A program made the position numbers and the translations under genes. Below are positions 42,260 through 54,319 of a stretch of 64,000 bases of DNA, one piece after another. Within the stretch, counting starts at the first letter, position 1. Every line of letters starts with the position of its first letter. This DNA comes from Orientallactaga sibirica (lineage: Eukaryota > Chordata > Mammalia > Rodentia > Dipodidae). Under the pieces are notes generated by a model, which saw only the letters and a list, made by a program, of their open reading frames with translations, was not told the origin of the DNA and did no database searches. The stretch spans positions 1,922,001 to 1,986,000 of the forward strand of contig JAEOAD010002183.1 of assembly GCA_036365145.1 (NCBI GenBank), read 5' to 3'.

Positions 42260-44510
42260 TCTCTCGTGTCTCTTATTGGTAGGGATTGTTCAGAGACCTG
42301 CAATGTTGGGTGGTTTCCATGTTGTGTGAACACCAGACTGTTCTTCCACAGACTAAGGGTCATGGCATTACTAAGTGGTATAGTTGTATAGGACCACTGC
42401 CACGTATATTCATTGACAAAAATGTTTTGTGCTACATATAATTGTATTTTAGTTCATCAAACACTTTCTACTCATAGTCCTTGATTCAACAAACATCCAC
42501 TGAACTAGCCTAGCGCTTCTCTGGGTACCAAAACACTCACTTGGAATGGTTAGTCTGCTTCCTCCAAGATGGGTAAAAGAAATGCCATGATGTCGCACAG
42601 GAAATGAATATACACACACAAGCCAGGAACAAATGCTAAACTGTTTGAGGTAGCCTTGCATTCTAGACCCTAGAAAAAGTCTGATGTTGCCTACCTTTTG
42701 AGAAGGTTACAATGCTGACAGGGGAAGTGGAATAACTCCCAATGGAGAAAACTCTGTAGCCTGCTGATCTGACAGACGGTAATACACATGGGCTACTGAC
42801 TCTAGACATGGAGGCACATGGAGGCCTCGAGACCGAGCACCAGAGCTGACAGGAGTCCAGCACAGAGGTTTCCCAGGTACGTGGTTTGAGACCATAGGAA
42901 GTGACCTCTTACAGGAATTTCCACTCAAGTTTTGATCTTGATGGCTGTCACGTAACTCAGAACCTGATAGCACATAGAAGGTAGCTTCCCTATATCACGT
43001 GAAAGACAGCACCATCCAGGTCAAAGTCAGTGAAGATGGGGCCACTCAGCTTTACACGTGTGCAAGCATGCTTTGCCTAGTCACCCATTGTGTCTTCCCA
43101 GAGACCACACTGTCCCTACTCTCAGCATCTGTTATCCAAACTGGATGGGTAATGTGCTAACTGGAGAAGGCACCATTCCTATGTTTTGAGGTCAAACTGG
43201 ACTTTACTTCAAAGGCAATAGGCTATAAGCAAGACTATTCATACGAAAGACATTTTATTAGCATTTTCTGAGCTTTCCTTATTGTTTTCAGCTTTTTCAG
43301 ATGATCCCACATAGCAAAGCATGGAAGAAAGTTGACTGGGACTTGGGGCAGCCCCCACCCCACAGGAAGAAGTGGGGCCAAATGGACTTTGGTGTCCCTC
43401 TGCACAGAGCCTCCTCTTTTCCATCTCACCCTGTGAGGCTCTGAGCCAGTCACATGTAACCCACCAGTGGCTCACTGGACCAGCCAACCCAGGAGTCCTG
43501 GAAGATGACCCCAAAAGCAGCCTCACCATGCCCTGCATAGTCCTGTGTTTTGAGAAGGAGCCACTGGAGTCCCCAGCTTCAGTAATGAGGACCGAGTGCA
43601 AGAGTCAAGGACCCTGAGAAAGAATGTTGCTGGAAATAGATAATACATACATGCAGAATGGATAGCTACAGACTGGTTGGATGGATGGATGGGTGGATAG
43701 ATGGACAACTGTCTTTGTAGTTCTCAGAAACCCAGAATCCAAAGAGAAATCTGGATCAGAAATGAAATGTAGCAGCAAGATACTAAGAACAAAAGGATTG
43801 TCAGAGACAACCTTATGATTTGCATTCATGGGGTTTGCTCATTGCTGGGGGCTACTTTGAGGCAAACAGCCCCATTGCATGTCCCCTGGAAAGTAATGGG
43901 GTGGTCTCAAGGTTTCTAATCACTTACATGTCACTATCTCTTTGTGGGATAAAATTAAAACACTCAGAGAGCATAAAGTATCTATTTTACATGACCCTTC
44001 TGCTATATGAATTGAGAATACCATAAGAAATGCAATCTTTAAATCCAGAAAGCAATGCACGTGGAACAGCTCCATATGCAGACTGAAGTCTGTGCATGGG
44101 TTTCAGTGCGTTATGTTGTGTCCCCTAATCACTCACCTGTGATGACCATTGAGGCATTTACCTATAAACAAACACCAAGCTCTATTTACATGCACACAAG
44201 AATTCCCCAAGGATGTAATAATACTCTCTAAATCCCTAGTCAAATTTTGTGTAAATGGAACACAGCAGGTAAAACCTTCCCCTCTGTTTATCACATCTGC
44301 TCAGCCAGAATCTAATGTTCTTGCCAGGAAGCAAAGATGTTTTTGTGATTTCATCGCACCACTCCCCATATTTCCATGTTTACAAAGAACAGCCCCACCA
44401 ACCAGACTAGATTTGGTTTAGTTACAGTTACAGTACACAAGGGATTTGCTGTACGGGCTAGTAACTATGTTACTTGTTGAAATACAATTCAGATTAATCA
44501 AAATATGCTA
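42260..44510. other. Long unique block, no gene seen
   Basis: About 2.2 kb without interspersed repeats apart from a TGGA-type run at 43678-43705. Overlapping frames (43235-43617, up to 120 codons, both strands) lack domains. It could hold regulatory DNA. Confidence 0.4.
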
Positions 44511-44727
44511 GGAAAAGGGCTAGGGAGATGGCTCAGGGTTTAAAGTGCTTACCAAACAAACGTGAGTATCCCCTACATCCATGGAAAATGTAAGGCATGT
44601 GGCTGTATGCCTGTAACCCCAGTCCTGGAAGGGCAGAGGCAGGTAGATCCCTAGGGTTTACTGGCTGGCTAGTCTAGTTGAATCAGTGAAGTTCGATGAG
44701 AGATCTCATCTCAAGGAAATAAAGTAG

Positions 44728-44925
44728 GAACTGGGAAGATGGCTCCATAGTTAAAGGCAATTTACTCGCTAAGCCTGCCAGCCTAGGTTTGATTTCTCCA
44801 TATAAAGTGGCAAGTGCATCTGAAGTTTGTTTTCAGGGGTAAAAAACCCTGACACACACACTCTCCCTCTTTCTCAATCCCTTTCTCCTCTCAATAAACA
44901 AAACTATTTTTAAAAAATAATAAGC
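44728..44925 (+). mobile_element. Diverged type A SINE within B4
   Basis: 'actgggaagatggctccata', 'taggtttgatttctccat', 'aagtgcatctgaagtttgtt', TC-rich then A-rich tail. The most diverged of the pair. Confidence 0.8.
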
Positions 44926-44928
44926 TAG

Positions 44929-45144
44929 GGGCTGGAGAGATGGCTTAGCGGTTAAGGTGCTTGCCTGAGAAGCCCCATGTTTGACTCTCCAAGTCCCATG
45001 TAAGCCAGACATACAAAGTGGTGAAGCATGCAAGGTCGCACATGTGCACAAGGTGGTGCACATGTCTGGAGTTCGATTGCAGTAGCTGAAGGCCCTGGTG
45101 CACCAATTCTCTCTCTCTCTTACTCTCAATCTCTCTCTCACGTA

Positions 45145-45180
<36 letters not shown>
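44929..45180 (+). mobile_element. tRNA-headed SINE with (TAA)n tail
   Basis: 'gggctggagagatggcttag', then an intermediate-type body with 'gcacatgtgcacaaggtgg', TC tract and a (TAA)n/(AAT)n run at 45147-45180. Confidence 0.92.
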
Positions 45181-45181
<1 letters not shown>

Positions 45182-45289
45182 TAGAAAGCCAATGAGGAAA
45201 AACCTCAATGTCCACCTCTGGCCTCCACATGCACACTTGTGCATGAGCACTTGCATACATACAAACATGCATACACACACTGGAAAAAA

Positions 45290-46490
45290 TGTCTTAGGAA
45301 GAGAGTGTTTGGTATTGCTGAAATTAATAGAATAAGGGTTATCCAGAACTCCCTTTTCTGGATATGCCACCAGCCTGCAGACTGTAATTCAGGATATCCC
45401 GGCAGAAGGTAGCAGCTATGAGCATGAACTCTGACACCAGGCTGGCTGGCTCATTTTTTATTTGTTTTCTATGAGCTATGGGATCCTGAGCATCTCTGTA
45501 CAGAGGTGAGAGGCTATTAACAGCCCCAGCTTCCCAGGATTGCTCATTGGAGTTTGATGAGTTCATGTGTGTAATATGCTCAGCACATAACTGGGTACCG
45601 GTTTGCCACTGTCACATTTTTAGGGACGCTCACTAAGAAAACACAGGGCAGATACTGACATCCCCTGGCTCAGGTAAATCACAGTCCCCTCCACACCCCA
45701 TCACCCTCACTTCGACAACTGAGCTTTCAGTTGTCTTCTTGTTCCACTGCCAACTCTTCAAGCCCCCATGGTCCTAAGGGTTTGGAAACTGGACTGGGGA
45801 CCAGCTGACACCACAGAGCCTCCTGCAAACTGCATTCATAAAATAAATACTGCCAACAGAGTCAAGTTTGCAAACTCATGTTCAGCTGTCCAAGAAAAGT
45901 CACATTTATTTATTTTCATTAAATCAACTCTAGCAATGGTTCTAAAATCCAATCTCAGTCCCTCCAGAGATGTCCTGACTACTAGGGTCATGCAAAGAGC
46001 TGGCAGTGTCTCTTGAAGCCCTAGTGCCAGATACCACACAAACTGTGGTTTGGAGAGAAGAATCTGATTATTGCTGGAGACAGAAACCCCATTCCCCAGG
46101 CTTCAGTCTTCCTGGGACTCCTACAAATATTTCTAAGTCTTGTTGCTCATCTTTGTGGACTGCTGATGCAACTTCCAAAAGGTGGATTTCAGCAGAGGTG
46201 GCTTCTGCTGCCCCCTCTCCATCCCATCCTCAGAACAGACTGCCAAGAACCATGTCCCTTCAGGTTACTGTATAGTGTGGATGGGGCATGCAGGCATGTG
46301 CTGTAATCAGTGAACACCCAACCCCTAGCAGCTCCCACACATAGTACATCCCCCTCCCTCTCAGCATTCAGTTAGCATCCTAAAAGCTCTTATCTTTCTT
46401 TTCTCCCCTAAGGGTTCACAGATCAGAAGACCTACTTCCTTGGAAAGAGAAAAGTAGGAGAAAAAAATAAAGTATAAAAGTATCTCACCC
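45290..46490. other. Mostly unique sequence
   Basis: An antisense MIR-like patch covers about 45410-45590 ('gagcatgaactctgacacc', 'aatatgctcagcacataact'). The segment at 46151-46262 resembles 48888-48996 on the far side of the MaLR element. Confidence 0.4.
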
Positions 46491-46492
46491 AA

Positions 46493-46689
46493 TGTGGTAG
46501 TTTGAATGAATGTCCCCCAATAGATTCAGTTTTATTAAAGCTTCTTGAATTTACAGCCAACTGGTTGGAAGAGGTGTCACTGTGGGTGGACCTGTGTTTG
46601 GGGCAAGTCTAGATTCTAGCCCAAAGATATTTAGAATGCTTGAGTTCTGCCTGGGGTTCCTGTTGTGCTTTCTTATATCACTGGTTGTG

Positions 46690-46733
<44 letters not shown>

Positions 46734-46865
46734 TGAAAGGGGGTTAGTTTCTTTTACCATTATGGAACTTGCCCTTGATCTGTAAACTTCAAATAAATCT
46801 CTTTCCTCCCATAAACTGTGTCTGGTCTGAAGATTCATACCAGCAACATGAAGCTGACTGTGACA
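46493..46865 (+). mobile_element. 5' LTR of a MaLR element
   Basis: TG start 'tgtggtagtttgaatgaatg', 'gttctgcctggggttcctg', a 41-nt T run (46692-46732), AATAAA at 46792-46797, end at 'gactgtgaca'. It matches the 3' LTR in order but differs by substitutions and the T run. Confidence 0.9.
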
Positions 46866-48240
46866 GAATTGGTACCAGGAATGGGGTGTTATAATGAATA
46901 AATCTGATTTTGGAGGGGACTTTTGGAGGAATAGGCATGAACTTGGTACCTGCAACTGAAGATGCCTTCCAGAGCAGTAAGCCAAGTTTTATTGACTATT
47001 CTAGTGAGAGTTTGAAAATGCTAAGTGATGAGAATTTTTTTTTTTATTTGGAGGCTATACTTATGAACTTTCTAAGGGAAAGGAAAGACTGCAGAGAACT
47101 TTGTTGAAACTTGGCTACTGGCATGACAGCTGGCTGCATTCTGCTGTCCATGCCCAGAGAATTTGATCAAGGTTAAATTTATAATGGATTGATGTGCTGG
47201 CTGATGATATGGAACTGGTAAATATAAGTTTTTAAATTGGAATTTTTTTAAAATTTTCAAAAATTATAGGCACAGAGACTGGTTTTAGATTACTGGAGCT
47301 GCTACTGTCAAATACATTGGCATTTGGCAAGCATATGGCCCAATACTTTACACTGAAACAATGGAAAGCATACCTGAGGAAAGACTGAATGATAGAAATA
47401 CTGGCTAGGCATGGTTGTGCACTCCTTTAATCCCAGCATTCCAAAGGCAGAGGTAGGAGGATCACCATGAGTTTGAGGCCACTCCAAGACTACATAGTGA
47501 ATTCCAGGTCAGCTTGGGCTAGAGTGAGACCCTACCTTGAAAAACCACCCGCCCCAAAAAATCAGAGATACAAACTCTTTTGAAAGGAGTTGATTGAAAG
47601 AAAGGAACCTGTTCTTCAAGTAACTTATTTTGTCCCTGAATTAAGAATATGATTGTGTCCTACATGCTTGGTTTTGGTTTTGAAAGCACGAAAAATGCAT
47701 GGAGTGGGTCATGAAATGCATACAGTTCCAGAAGCCACTGCTGAGACACAGTAAGTGAGGCAGGGCATGATGGCCCTGATAGGCCTGTGAAGCTGTTGGA
47801 AGATAGACTGTGGTTTGCAGTGGAGACTCAAGGATGTTTAGATATACCAGGACTGTGCAAGGGCTACCACGGAGGCTGTTGGCTTGGGATGGATGTTTTC
47901 CCTGGCTATTCAGCCCAGATGGAGGGACAAAATTTTTAAAAATTCAAAGATTGTCAATCATTGGTTATATCTGACTTGAGTTGCAGATGTTTGATGGTTA
48001 TTGAGTTTACATCGTTCCATTCTCTCCTTATTATGCCTTATAGCAATTGGAAATGTTTACTCTGTGCCATTATGTTAAAAGTATATAACTTGTTTTGATT
48101 TTACAGGATTCACAGTTAACAGTTAAGAGACCATTTTAAAAATCTCAGATGAGACTTAGAACTTTGAAGCAATCTTAACACTGGTAAAGACTATATACAG
48201 TGTGAGATGGTTATGAATCTATTGGAGGCCAGGGGCAGAG
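46866..48240 (+). mobile_element. MaLR internal region (non-coding)
   Basis: Starts just after the LTR with 'ttggtaccaggaatgggg', the primer-site region typical of MaLR internals, and ends with a purine-rich 'ggaggccaggggcagag' immediately before the 3' LTR. About 1.4 kb, no retroviral genes, as usual for this non-autonomous group. A B1 is inserted at 47402-47563. Confidence 0.85.
47402..47563 (+). mobile_element. B1 SINE inside the MaLR internal region
   Basis: Sense B1 'ggctaggcatggttgtgc' to 'gagaccctaccttgaaaaac', interrupting the element. Confidence 0.92.
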
Positions 48241-48598
48241 TGTGGTAGTTTGAATGAATGTCCCCCAATAGATTCAGTTTTATTAAAGCTTTCCAGCTGC
48301 TTAGCTGGAAGAGGTGTCACTATGGCAGATCCTATGCTCCAACCTTAAGGTGTGTTTGGGGATGGATCTGAATTTTAAGATAGGCAGAGTGCTTGAGTTC
48401 TGCCTGGGGTTCCTGCAGTGTGCTTGCTTCTGGTGCTGGTGGTGGTTGTTTCTCTCTGTGTGTAACTGTGAAAGGGGGGGTCAGCTTCTTCTGCCATTAT
48501 GAAATTCCCCTGGATGTGTAAGCTTCAAGTAAATCCTGTTCCTCCCATAAAGTATGTCTGATCTGGAGGTTCATCCCAGAACTGTGAAGCTGATGGCA
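48241..48598 (+). mobile_element. 3' LTR of a MaLR element
   Basis: Opens with the same 'tgtggtagtttgaatgaatg', shares 'ttctgcctggggttcctg', 'cttctgccattatgaaat' and 'cctcccataaagtatgtctg', and ends at 'gctgatggca'. No clear 5-bp TSD with the left side. Confidence 0.88.
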
Positions 48599-48599
48599 A

Positions 48600-49205
48600 T
48601 GCCTGTTAAACTCTTCTATTGCAGTTCAAAGAACAAAATAATAGCTTAATATATTGTCCTGACATACCAGCTCTGTCTGTTGGATTGCAAAGAAATAAAT
48701 GCAGCAGAATTATAGCAGAATGGGAGTCCTGGTTATCTATTACACATCCATTGAAGAGCTTTGTTTTCAGTGCACAGAAGAGAACTTGAACTTCATGTCA
48801 TCTGACTAGCAGTACAAGCCGATCTTGAATTAGATTAACAAGCATGTCCTGTGCTCAATCTGGGTCTGGATATTTCACAACTATATTTATCTGTTTGGAC
48901 ACCTGGATATACCTGCAAAGTGTGGGATTTCAGCAGAGAAGGCTCCTGCTGCCCTTGTTTCATCCTCACAGCAGAATGCAAAGAACCAGGTCCCTCAGTG
49001 TTGTTGCAGCAAGGATGGGGACACAGATGCTGCCACTCATGCTATGACATGCCTGGACATGTGATCAGAATGTAGTGGCAGGGCAGCCTAACCAGGGAAG
49101 AAACAACACAGAACACAAACAGAACAGGAGGCCAGAATAAGCCCATGCTTCCTCATTCACTGAAATCATGGCTCTAGTTCACAGAAGCAAAGAATCCTCA
49201 AAGCC
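48600..49205. other. Unassigned sequence
   Basis: Contains the segment at 48888-48996 similar to 46151-46262. No gene seen. Confidence 0.4.
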
Positions 49206-49206
49206 A

Positions 49207-49459
49207 GGCTGGAGAGATGGCTCAACAGTACAGGTGCTTGCCTGCAAAGCCTGAGTACCTGAGTTCAATTCCCCAGTATCCATGTAAAGCCAGATTACAA
49301 GGTGGTAGATGCATCTGGAGTTCATTTGCAGTGGCTGGAGTCCCTGGCATGCACATCTCTCTCTCTCTCTTTTTTCTCTCTCTTTCAATCTCTCTCTCTT
49401 TCTCTCTCTCATTCAAATAAATAAATAAATAAATAAATAAATAACTTTTTTAAAAAAAA
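49207..49459 (+). mobile_element. Type A SINE with (AAAT)n tail
   Basis: Complete type A; tail contains seven or so AAAT units. Imperfect TSD aagaatcctcaaagcca / aagaatcttcaaacca. Confidence 0.93.
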
Positions 49460-49489
49460 AGAATCTTCAAACCATGTACATTATCTCTT

Positions 49490-49790
49490 GGAACCTGGGA
49501 AATAAGACTGACCATTTCCTTTGAGATGAGAAATTCATAACTCGCCAAGTAATCCACCTTGCCCAAGGTCATTCAGGAAGAATGTAAGGACCGCACAGGG
49601 GTGTGGTTGGCCTAACTCCTGAGTACAGTGGCTTCTTTGTACCAATAATGGTGCTCCTGACCACAAAACTCATCACAGCTGAAAAAGCACTTCACGTCTT
49701 TGCATCATTTAACCTGATCCCCAAATGTAAAAAGATAGCAGTAATATCACTTCATGTGTAACAAAAAGTCAAATGACTTACTCAAAGGGA
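49490..49790 (+). mobile_element. MIR SINE copies
   Basis: Two MIR-like stretches: 49490-49650 ('cttgcccaaggtcattcagg') and 49680-49790 ('gcatcatttaacctgatccc'). The split suggests two fragments. Confidence 0.6.
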
Positions 49791-49815
49791 TAGAACCCTT
49801 AATAAATAAAAGAGG

Positions 49816-50013
49816 TCTGGAGAGATGGCTTAGTGGTTAAGGCACTTGCCTGTGAAGCCTAAGGACCCAGATTCAACTCCCCCGTATCCACCTAAGCCAG
49901 ATGCACAAGGTAGCATATGGGTCTTGAGTTTGTTTGCAGCAGCTAGAGGCCCTGGTGTGCCCATTCTCTCTTTCTCTCTTTATCTGCCTTTCTCTCTCTC
50001 TCTCTCTCTAATA
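49816..50013 (+). mobile_element. Type A SINE
   Basis: Exact 15-bp TSD aataaataaaagagg at 49801-49815 and 50014-50028. Full type A body and TC tract. Confidence 0.95.
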
Positions 50014-50029
50014 AATAAATAAAAGAGGA

Positions 50030-51270
50030 ACCTTTGCTCACTAAATCTATTGCTCCTTTCCTAGCCTACTAATTGTCTTCCTGGGAGGCTTATGTGTTAT
50101 ACCCATTGTCATTTAGTTGCCCCAAACACAATCCCTAAGAATTGAGATGATTGCTTAACATCAGACATTTATCTGCTGTGTTCACACTGAGAACACAATT
50201 GTGAGTGAGAAACATTTCCAAATGGAGCTCAGACTCCTGAGAGAGGAAGGCCGACTCTGAACAAATAACATGCTAAAAGCAACTCATTCTGACACAGGTG
50301 TGCACCTGCACTGGCGCTCTGGAAATTCAAAGTGAGAAAAACTCATTCCATCAGCCCAGGAAGAGATCTGAGGTGGTGGGGATTCACCCTAACTTCCCTG
50401 AGTGATACTGACAGACTATACGAAATCACCCAAACACAGTACATAAGCAGCTTATATACTATGTAAGAGCTCAAAGGACAAAAGTAGTCTTACTTTCAGC
50501 GGTTTATTGGGCATAATGAGAATTACAAATGTAGAAAAGGCAAAAAGAGAGTGATTAGCCACTTCGCTGATTTTCTCTATTCTGAATACCTTAATGGAAC
50601 TGCCCGAGGCATGCCTACAACCCCTGCTGTTTCTTGGACCCATGACAGGTAAAAATCATCAGCAACCAAGCTGTTTTTCTAAATTCATCCCGGAACTTGC
50701 GCCCTGGCTGTGTTAAGTCCTGTGCAAGGAAGATGAAAAGGCCAAATTTAGCAGCAGATGGCGAGGGTGAGGGCCAGGCATTTCCGAGAAGCTTGTGAAA
50801 TCCTCCCTTCTGTTTACTCGAAATCTAAATCTCCTGCCCCGGAGGAGGCTGAGGTGTGCACTCATGCTGGAGCTGCTGTTTCCTGTGGCTCTAAGATTCG
50901 GAAACCAGCCGCTTCTGCCCTTGGGCTGCCCTTGGGGATGCTGGGTGGCTCAGGGCTGACTGAACTTCTGACATCATCATTTCCCTGAAGTGAGTTCCCA
51001 AAACAACATGGTGATGAAAGAAGGTGATCAAATACTATAGACCTTACTTGTTGATAGTTCACCTGGCTCTGGGCATGCTTAAGCAGGTGGCCTGCTGTGT
51101 AAGAGCAGACAGTCAATGCAAAGAAACCAAGAGCACAGACCAATCCTTTCTAAGGCATTTTCCTAACAAGATACCACATGCCCAGTGTTGGTGACCCAAG
51201 GAGAATGATTGCATTCTTCCACACTAAGAAAGAAGGACCAGAAGCTGCTTCCACTTGTGACTTCCAAACA
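50030..51270. other. Mostly unique sequence
   Basis: 50150-50400 may be a diverged mammal-wide repeat. 50640-51000 has several CpGs and no repeats. Frames at 50758-51143 overlap on opposite strands and are unsupported. Confidence 0.35.
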
Positions 51271-51287
51271 TGTCCAGATGATAATAT

Positions 51288-51508
51288 ATTTTTTTAATTT
51301 TTTTAATTTTATATTTTATTTTTATTTATTTGACAGAGAGAAAGAGAGAGGGAGAGAATGGGCTCATCAGGGCCTCTAGCCACTGCAAACAAACTCCAGA
51401 CACATGCACCACCTTGTGTATCTGGCTTACGTGGGTTGGGGGATTGAACCTGGGTCCTTTGGCTTTGCAGGCACGTGCCTTAACTGCTGAGCCATCCCTC
51501 CAGCCCAG
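51288..51508 (-). mobile_element. Type A SINE, left half of an inverted pair
   Basis: Antisense type A. Exact TSD agatgataatat at 51276-51287 and 51509-51520. Confidence 0.94.
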
Positions 51509-51531
51509 AGATGATAATATTTTAAACAGTG

Positions 51532-51711
51532 TGCAGCAGGGGGAGAGATAACAGCTAAGGCATTTGCTTGCAAAGCCTAAGGACCAAGGTTCAATTCCCC
51601 AGTACCCATGTAAGCCAGATGCACAAGGTGGCGCATGCATCTGGAGTTCATTTGCAGTGGTTGGAGGCCCTGGCACACCCATTCTCTCTCTCTCTCTCTC
51701 AAATAAATAAA
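51532..51711 (+). mobile_element. Type A SINE, right half of an inverted pair
   Basis: Sense type A with degraded first bases. TSD attttaaacagtg near 51519-51531 and at 51712-51724. Confidence 0.93.
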
Positions 51712-51724
51712 ATTTTAAACAGTG

Positions 51725-52280
51725 GGGCCAGTAATCTTGGTATCTATCTATTGATAAGGATCCTCACACACTGAAAAATGCTTTGCGTTTTGATTTTTTT
51801 CAAAAAGATATGGCTTATAGATATTCTTCAGAAAAATTTGCTCCTTGCTCTCTAGAAGGGATCACCGCCTTGCCCTCATCATTTTACTGGCCTCCTGAGA
51901 GCAATGCCCACACAAACCAGTAACCTAATTTCCATCTGGTCTACCTCCAGGAGCCATTTAGAGTCTAGCCTGCATGTAGTGCACTTTTCCTATCACTACA
52001 GACTCAACTCCTCCTGGGACTCTCTCCTTTAAGGAAACCTTTGAAAGATACGATTTCCTCTACCACAGGGGTCAGTGCCTGTCTCAACCCAGAGTGCTGC
52101 CAGGAGGTGCCAGGTACCATCCCACATGCAGGGCAAAGGACAGGAAAGCCAGGATCCTTCTCATCCTCCTCTCTCACAGCTCTGGTCCCTCTGTAGCTGT
52201 TTCCAGCCATTCAATCAATCCTGAGAGAGTGTGAATGCATCACTCTAAGTGTCTGATCCTTTGCTCTTATCCATTTTATT
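51725..52280. other. Unassigned sequence
   Basis: No gene or repeat recognised. Confidence 0.4.
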
Positions 52281-52282
52281 TC

Positions 52283-52567
52283 TGGTGTATGTATGTGAAT
52301 GGGTGGATGATGATGCCACGTGTGTGGAGGTCAGAGGATACTTTTGGGTACTTGTCTTTCACCTTGTTTGAGACAAGGTTTCTTATTGTTCATTACTAAC
52401 TGATCCTCAGGCTTCTGGGAAGTTCTCCCATCTCTCCTCCCATCTCTCTTTAGATATGCTGGGAAGCCTGCACAACTTCTGGCTTTTACATGGGCTCTAG
52501 GGATCCAAACTCGGGTATCGTACTTGTGTGTCAAGCGCTTTATCCACTGAGATCGTCTTCCCAGCCC
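52283..52567 (-). mobile_element. B4-type SINE
   Basis: TG-rich left edge, 'gtgtggaggtcagaggatac', 'ttttacatgggctctaggga', 'caagcgctttatccactgag' and head complement 'cgtcttcccagccc'. Confidence 0.8.
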
Positions 52568-52569
52568 TC

Positions 52570-54050
52570 TTTGGTCTTATTTTTCTCTTCAAAAAAGGCA
52601 CTTGCATTTTTCTAATTCCTTAAGGTCTCTCCTCTTTTCCTCAGAATGACCACAGTATTCCTCCCTGGGTTTCCTTTAGACTTTTTCCCATTAGGGTCTA
52701 CATCCTATCCAACAGAACACTTCCTCCTGCTAGGCTGACCGGTCCCTGAAGGAAAACCCTGTGTTTTGTAAGCCTATACCTCCTAAGCACTAGACATAGG
52801 GTAGATATCCCATGCGCTTTCACATATGAAATTTGACTTAAGGGTGCTAGCAAAGTGTAGTGGTAGTTTGACAAGATAAAAGAAGAGGAGGAGAATTCAC
52901 AGAAAAGAAATTTTAAAAGCACTGGTTGGTTACTTGACTGTGAATATGAATTATCATCAAGCTAATGATGAATCATTTGGAAATGATGACACTATTCCTA
53001 ACCTCTGCTACCCAAGAAAGGGTTTCCAAGCCCTGTGATGTAAATACCATCAGTGTGAGAAAGCAAGCCAGATATTAAATAGCAGAGAGTGATGGAACCA
53101 TGGAAACACTGGGCAGTGATCGTCACCTGAGCCAAACATTCAAATTCAAACACAAGTGCCGAGGCAGCCTAAGGCTCTGAGATCTGGAGGTACGGTGTTC
53201 TGCACTGCAAAAAGGATCCCTGGCCAGGACAAGACCTGGCTCCCTTTTTCCAGTATCTTACAAATTTAAATTTAGTGCCTTCCCAAGTGTTAATTATAGC
53301 ACTTGCTAACTTTATTGAACCATCATTTCACATGTTTTCCCTGTAAAAGAATGTGCTGCAGTTTCTAAGTCTAAATGTGAGGAATGCTTCAGGGTCCTAT
53401 CTTTGGTGAAGACAGAGTCCATGGGATCAATGTGTGAGGCATGGAAGCTCACAGAGAAGGCAGGGAGAAAGTTCCTGGGCACATGCAGTTTGTTATTTCT
53501 CCATATCTCACAGTCATGTTTCTCGATGTAGTTTCCCTCTCTCCGCACTCCAGCCATACCCCACCATCCACCAACCGTGCATCTCTTTAGCCACTGTCTG
53601 TGTGCCTCACCCCCATCTGACTTCCTCCTGCTACTCTCTGAACTTCTTTCTCTAACCTCTCAGCTAGGTTAGTTGACTCTCCAAATGCTTCCAGAGAACC
53701 AGGTACTTCCACACCGGAGTATAATTGTTAGTTGTAGCTGGAATCTGCCCAGAGTTCTGCTGGAGCAGGATAGGGTCTGACTCAGCAACACCTTCCCAGT
53801 GGTCTCACACGTACACACACTTAGTGGTTGGCATTGAATGGATACATAAGTGGATTGCTGAGATGAGTGAATAGATAGGGCAGACTTTCCAGCTAAATAG
53901 CTAGCCAGGTATCCTCAGATAGGTCAGCATACACAGTCCTCCCAGCATATCACATCTTGAATCTGAAACTCCCATGCCTGCATGGTGTATGTACATGTAA
54001 CACACACACAACCCCCATACCTTCAATGCCACCTGCTTTCTTCTTTCTAT
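52570..54050. other. Unique sequence, no gene seen
   Basis: About 1.5 kb without interspersed repeats; short unsupported frames only. Confidence 0.4.
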
Positions 54051-54109
54051 TTCTTTCCTTCTTCCCTTCTCTTTTTCTTTCTTGTTTACTATTTTCTTTT
54101 CTTCTTTCT

Positions 54110-54314
54110 CCTTTTTTTTTTTTTGAGATGGGTTTTACATATCCCAAGCTGTTAGCCAAGGATGACCTTGAACTCCCAGTCTTCTGCCTCCATCTCCCAA
54201 GTGCTGGGGCTATAGGAATTCACCAGCATGCACAGTTTTTGTGACGCTGAGGATCAAACTCTGGGCTTCATGCATGCTAGGCAACTCTATCAATTGAACT
54301 ACATCCACAACCCC
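54110..54314 (-). mobile_element. ID-B1 composite SINE
   Basis: On plus: T tract, B1 complement ('ggatgaccttgaactcccag', 'cccaagtgctggggctatag'), then ID complement ('gaggatcaaactctgggctt', 'gcaactctatcaattgaact'). A pyrimidine-rich stretch precedes it (54033-54109). Confidence 0.8.
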
Positions 54315-54319
54315 CACAT

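Larger units (their letters stand above)
44513..45285 (+). mobile_element. B4-type SINE split by two SINEs
   Basis: 5' part 44513-44725 ('ctagggagatggctcagg', 'ggcatgtggctgtatgcc', 'cagaggcaggtagatccc') and 3' part 45181-45285 ('caatgtccacctctggcctc', 'cacatgcacacttgtgc') are one B4. The gap is filled by two later tRNA-headed SINEs. Confidence 0.8.

Noticed and set aside
45210..45370. Frames with Ile or Tyr runs at 44833-45370
   Set aside because: They are readings of the (TAA)n SINE tail.
46551..46985. 144-codon minus-strand open frame with poly-lysine
   Set aside because: The lysines come from the T41 run in the MaLR LTR; antisense to the LTR.
46493..48598. Complete retrovirus with genes
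   Set aside because: The interior is only 1.4 kb, non-coding and further interrupted by a B1; it is a non-autonomous MaLR.
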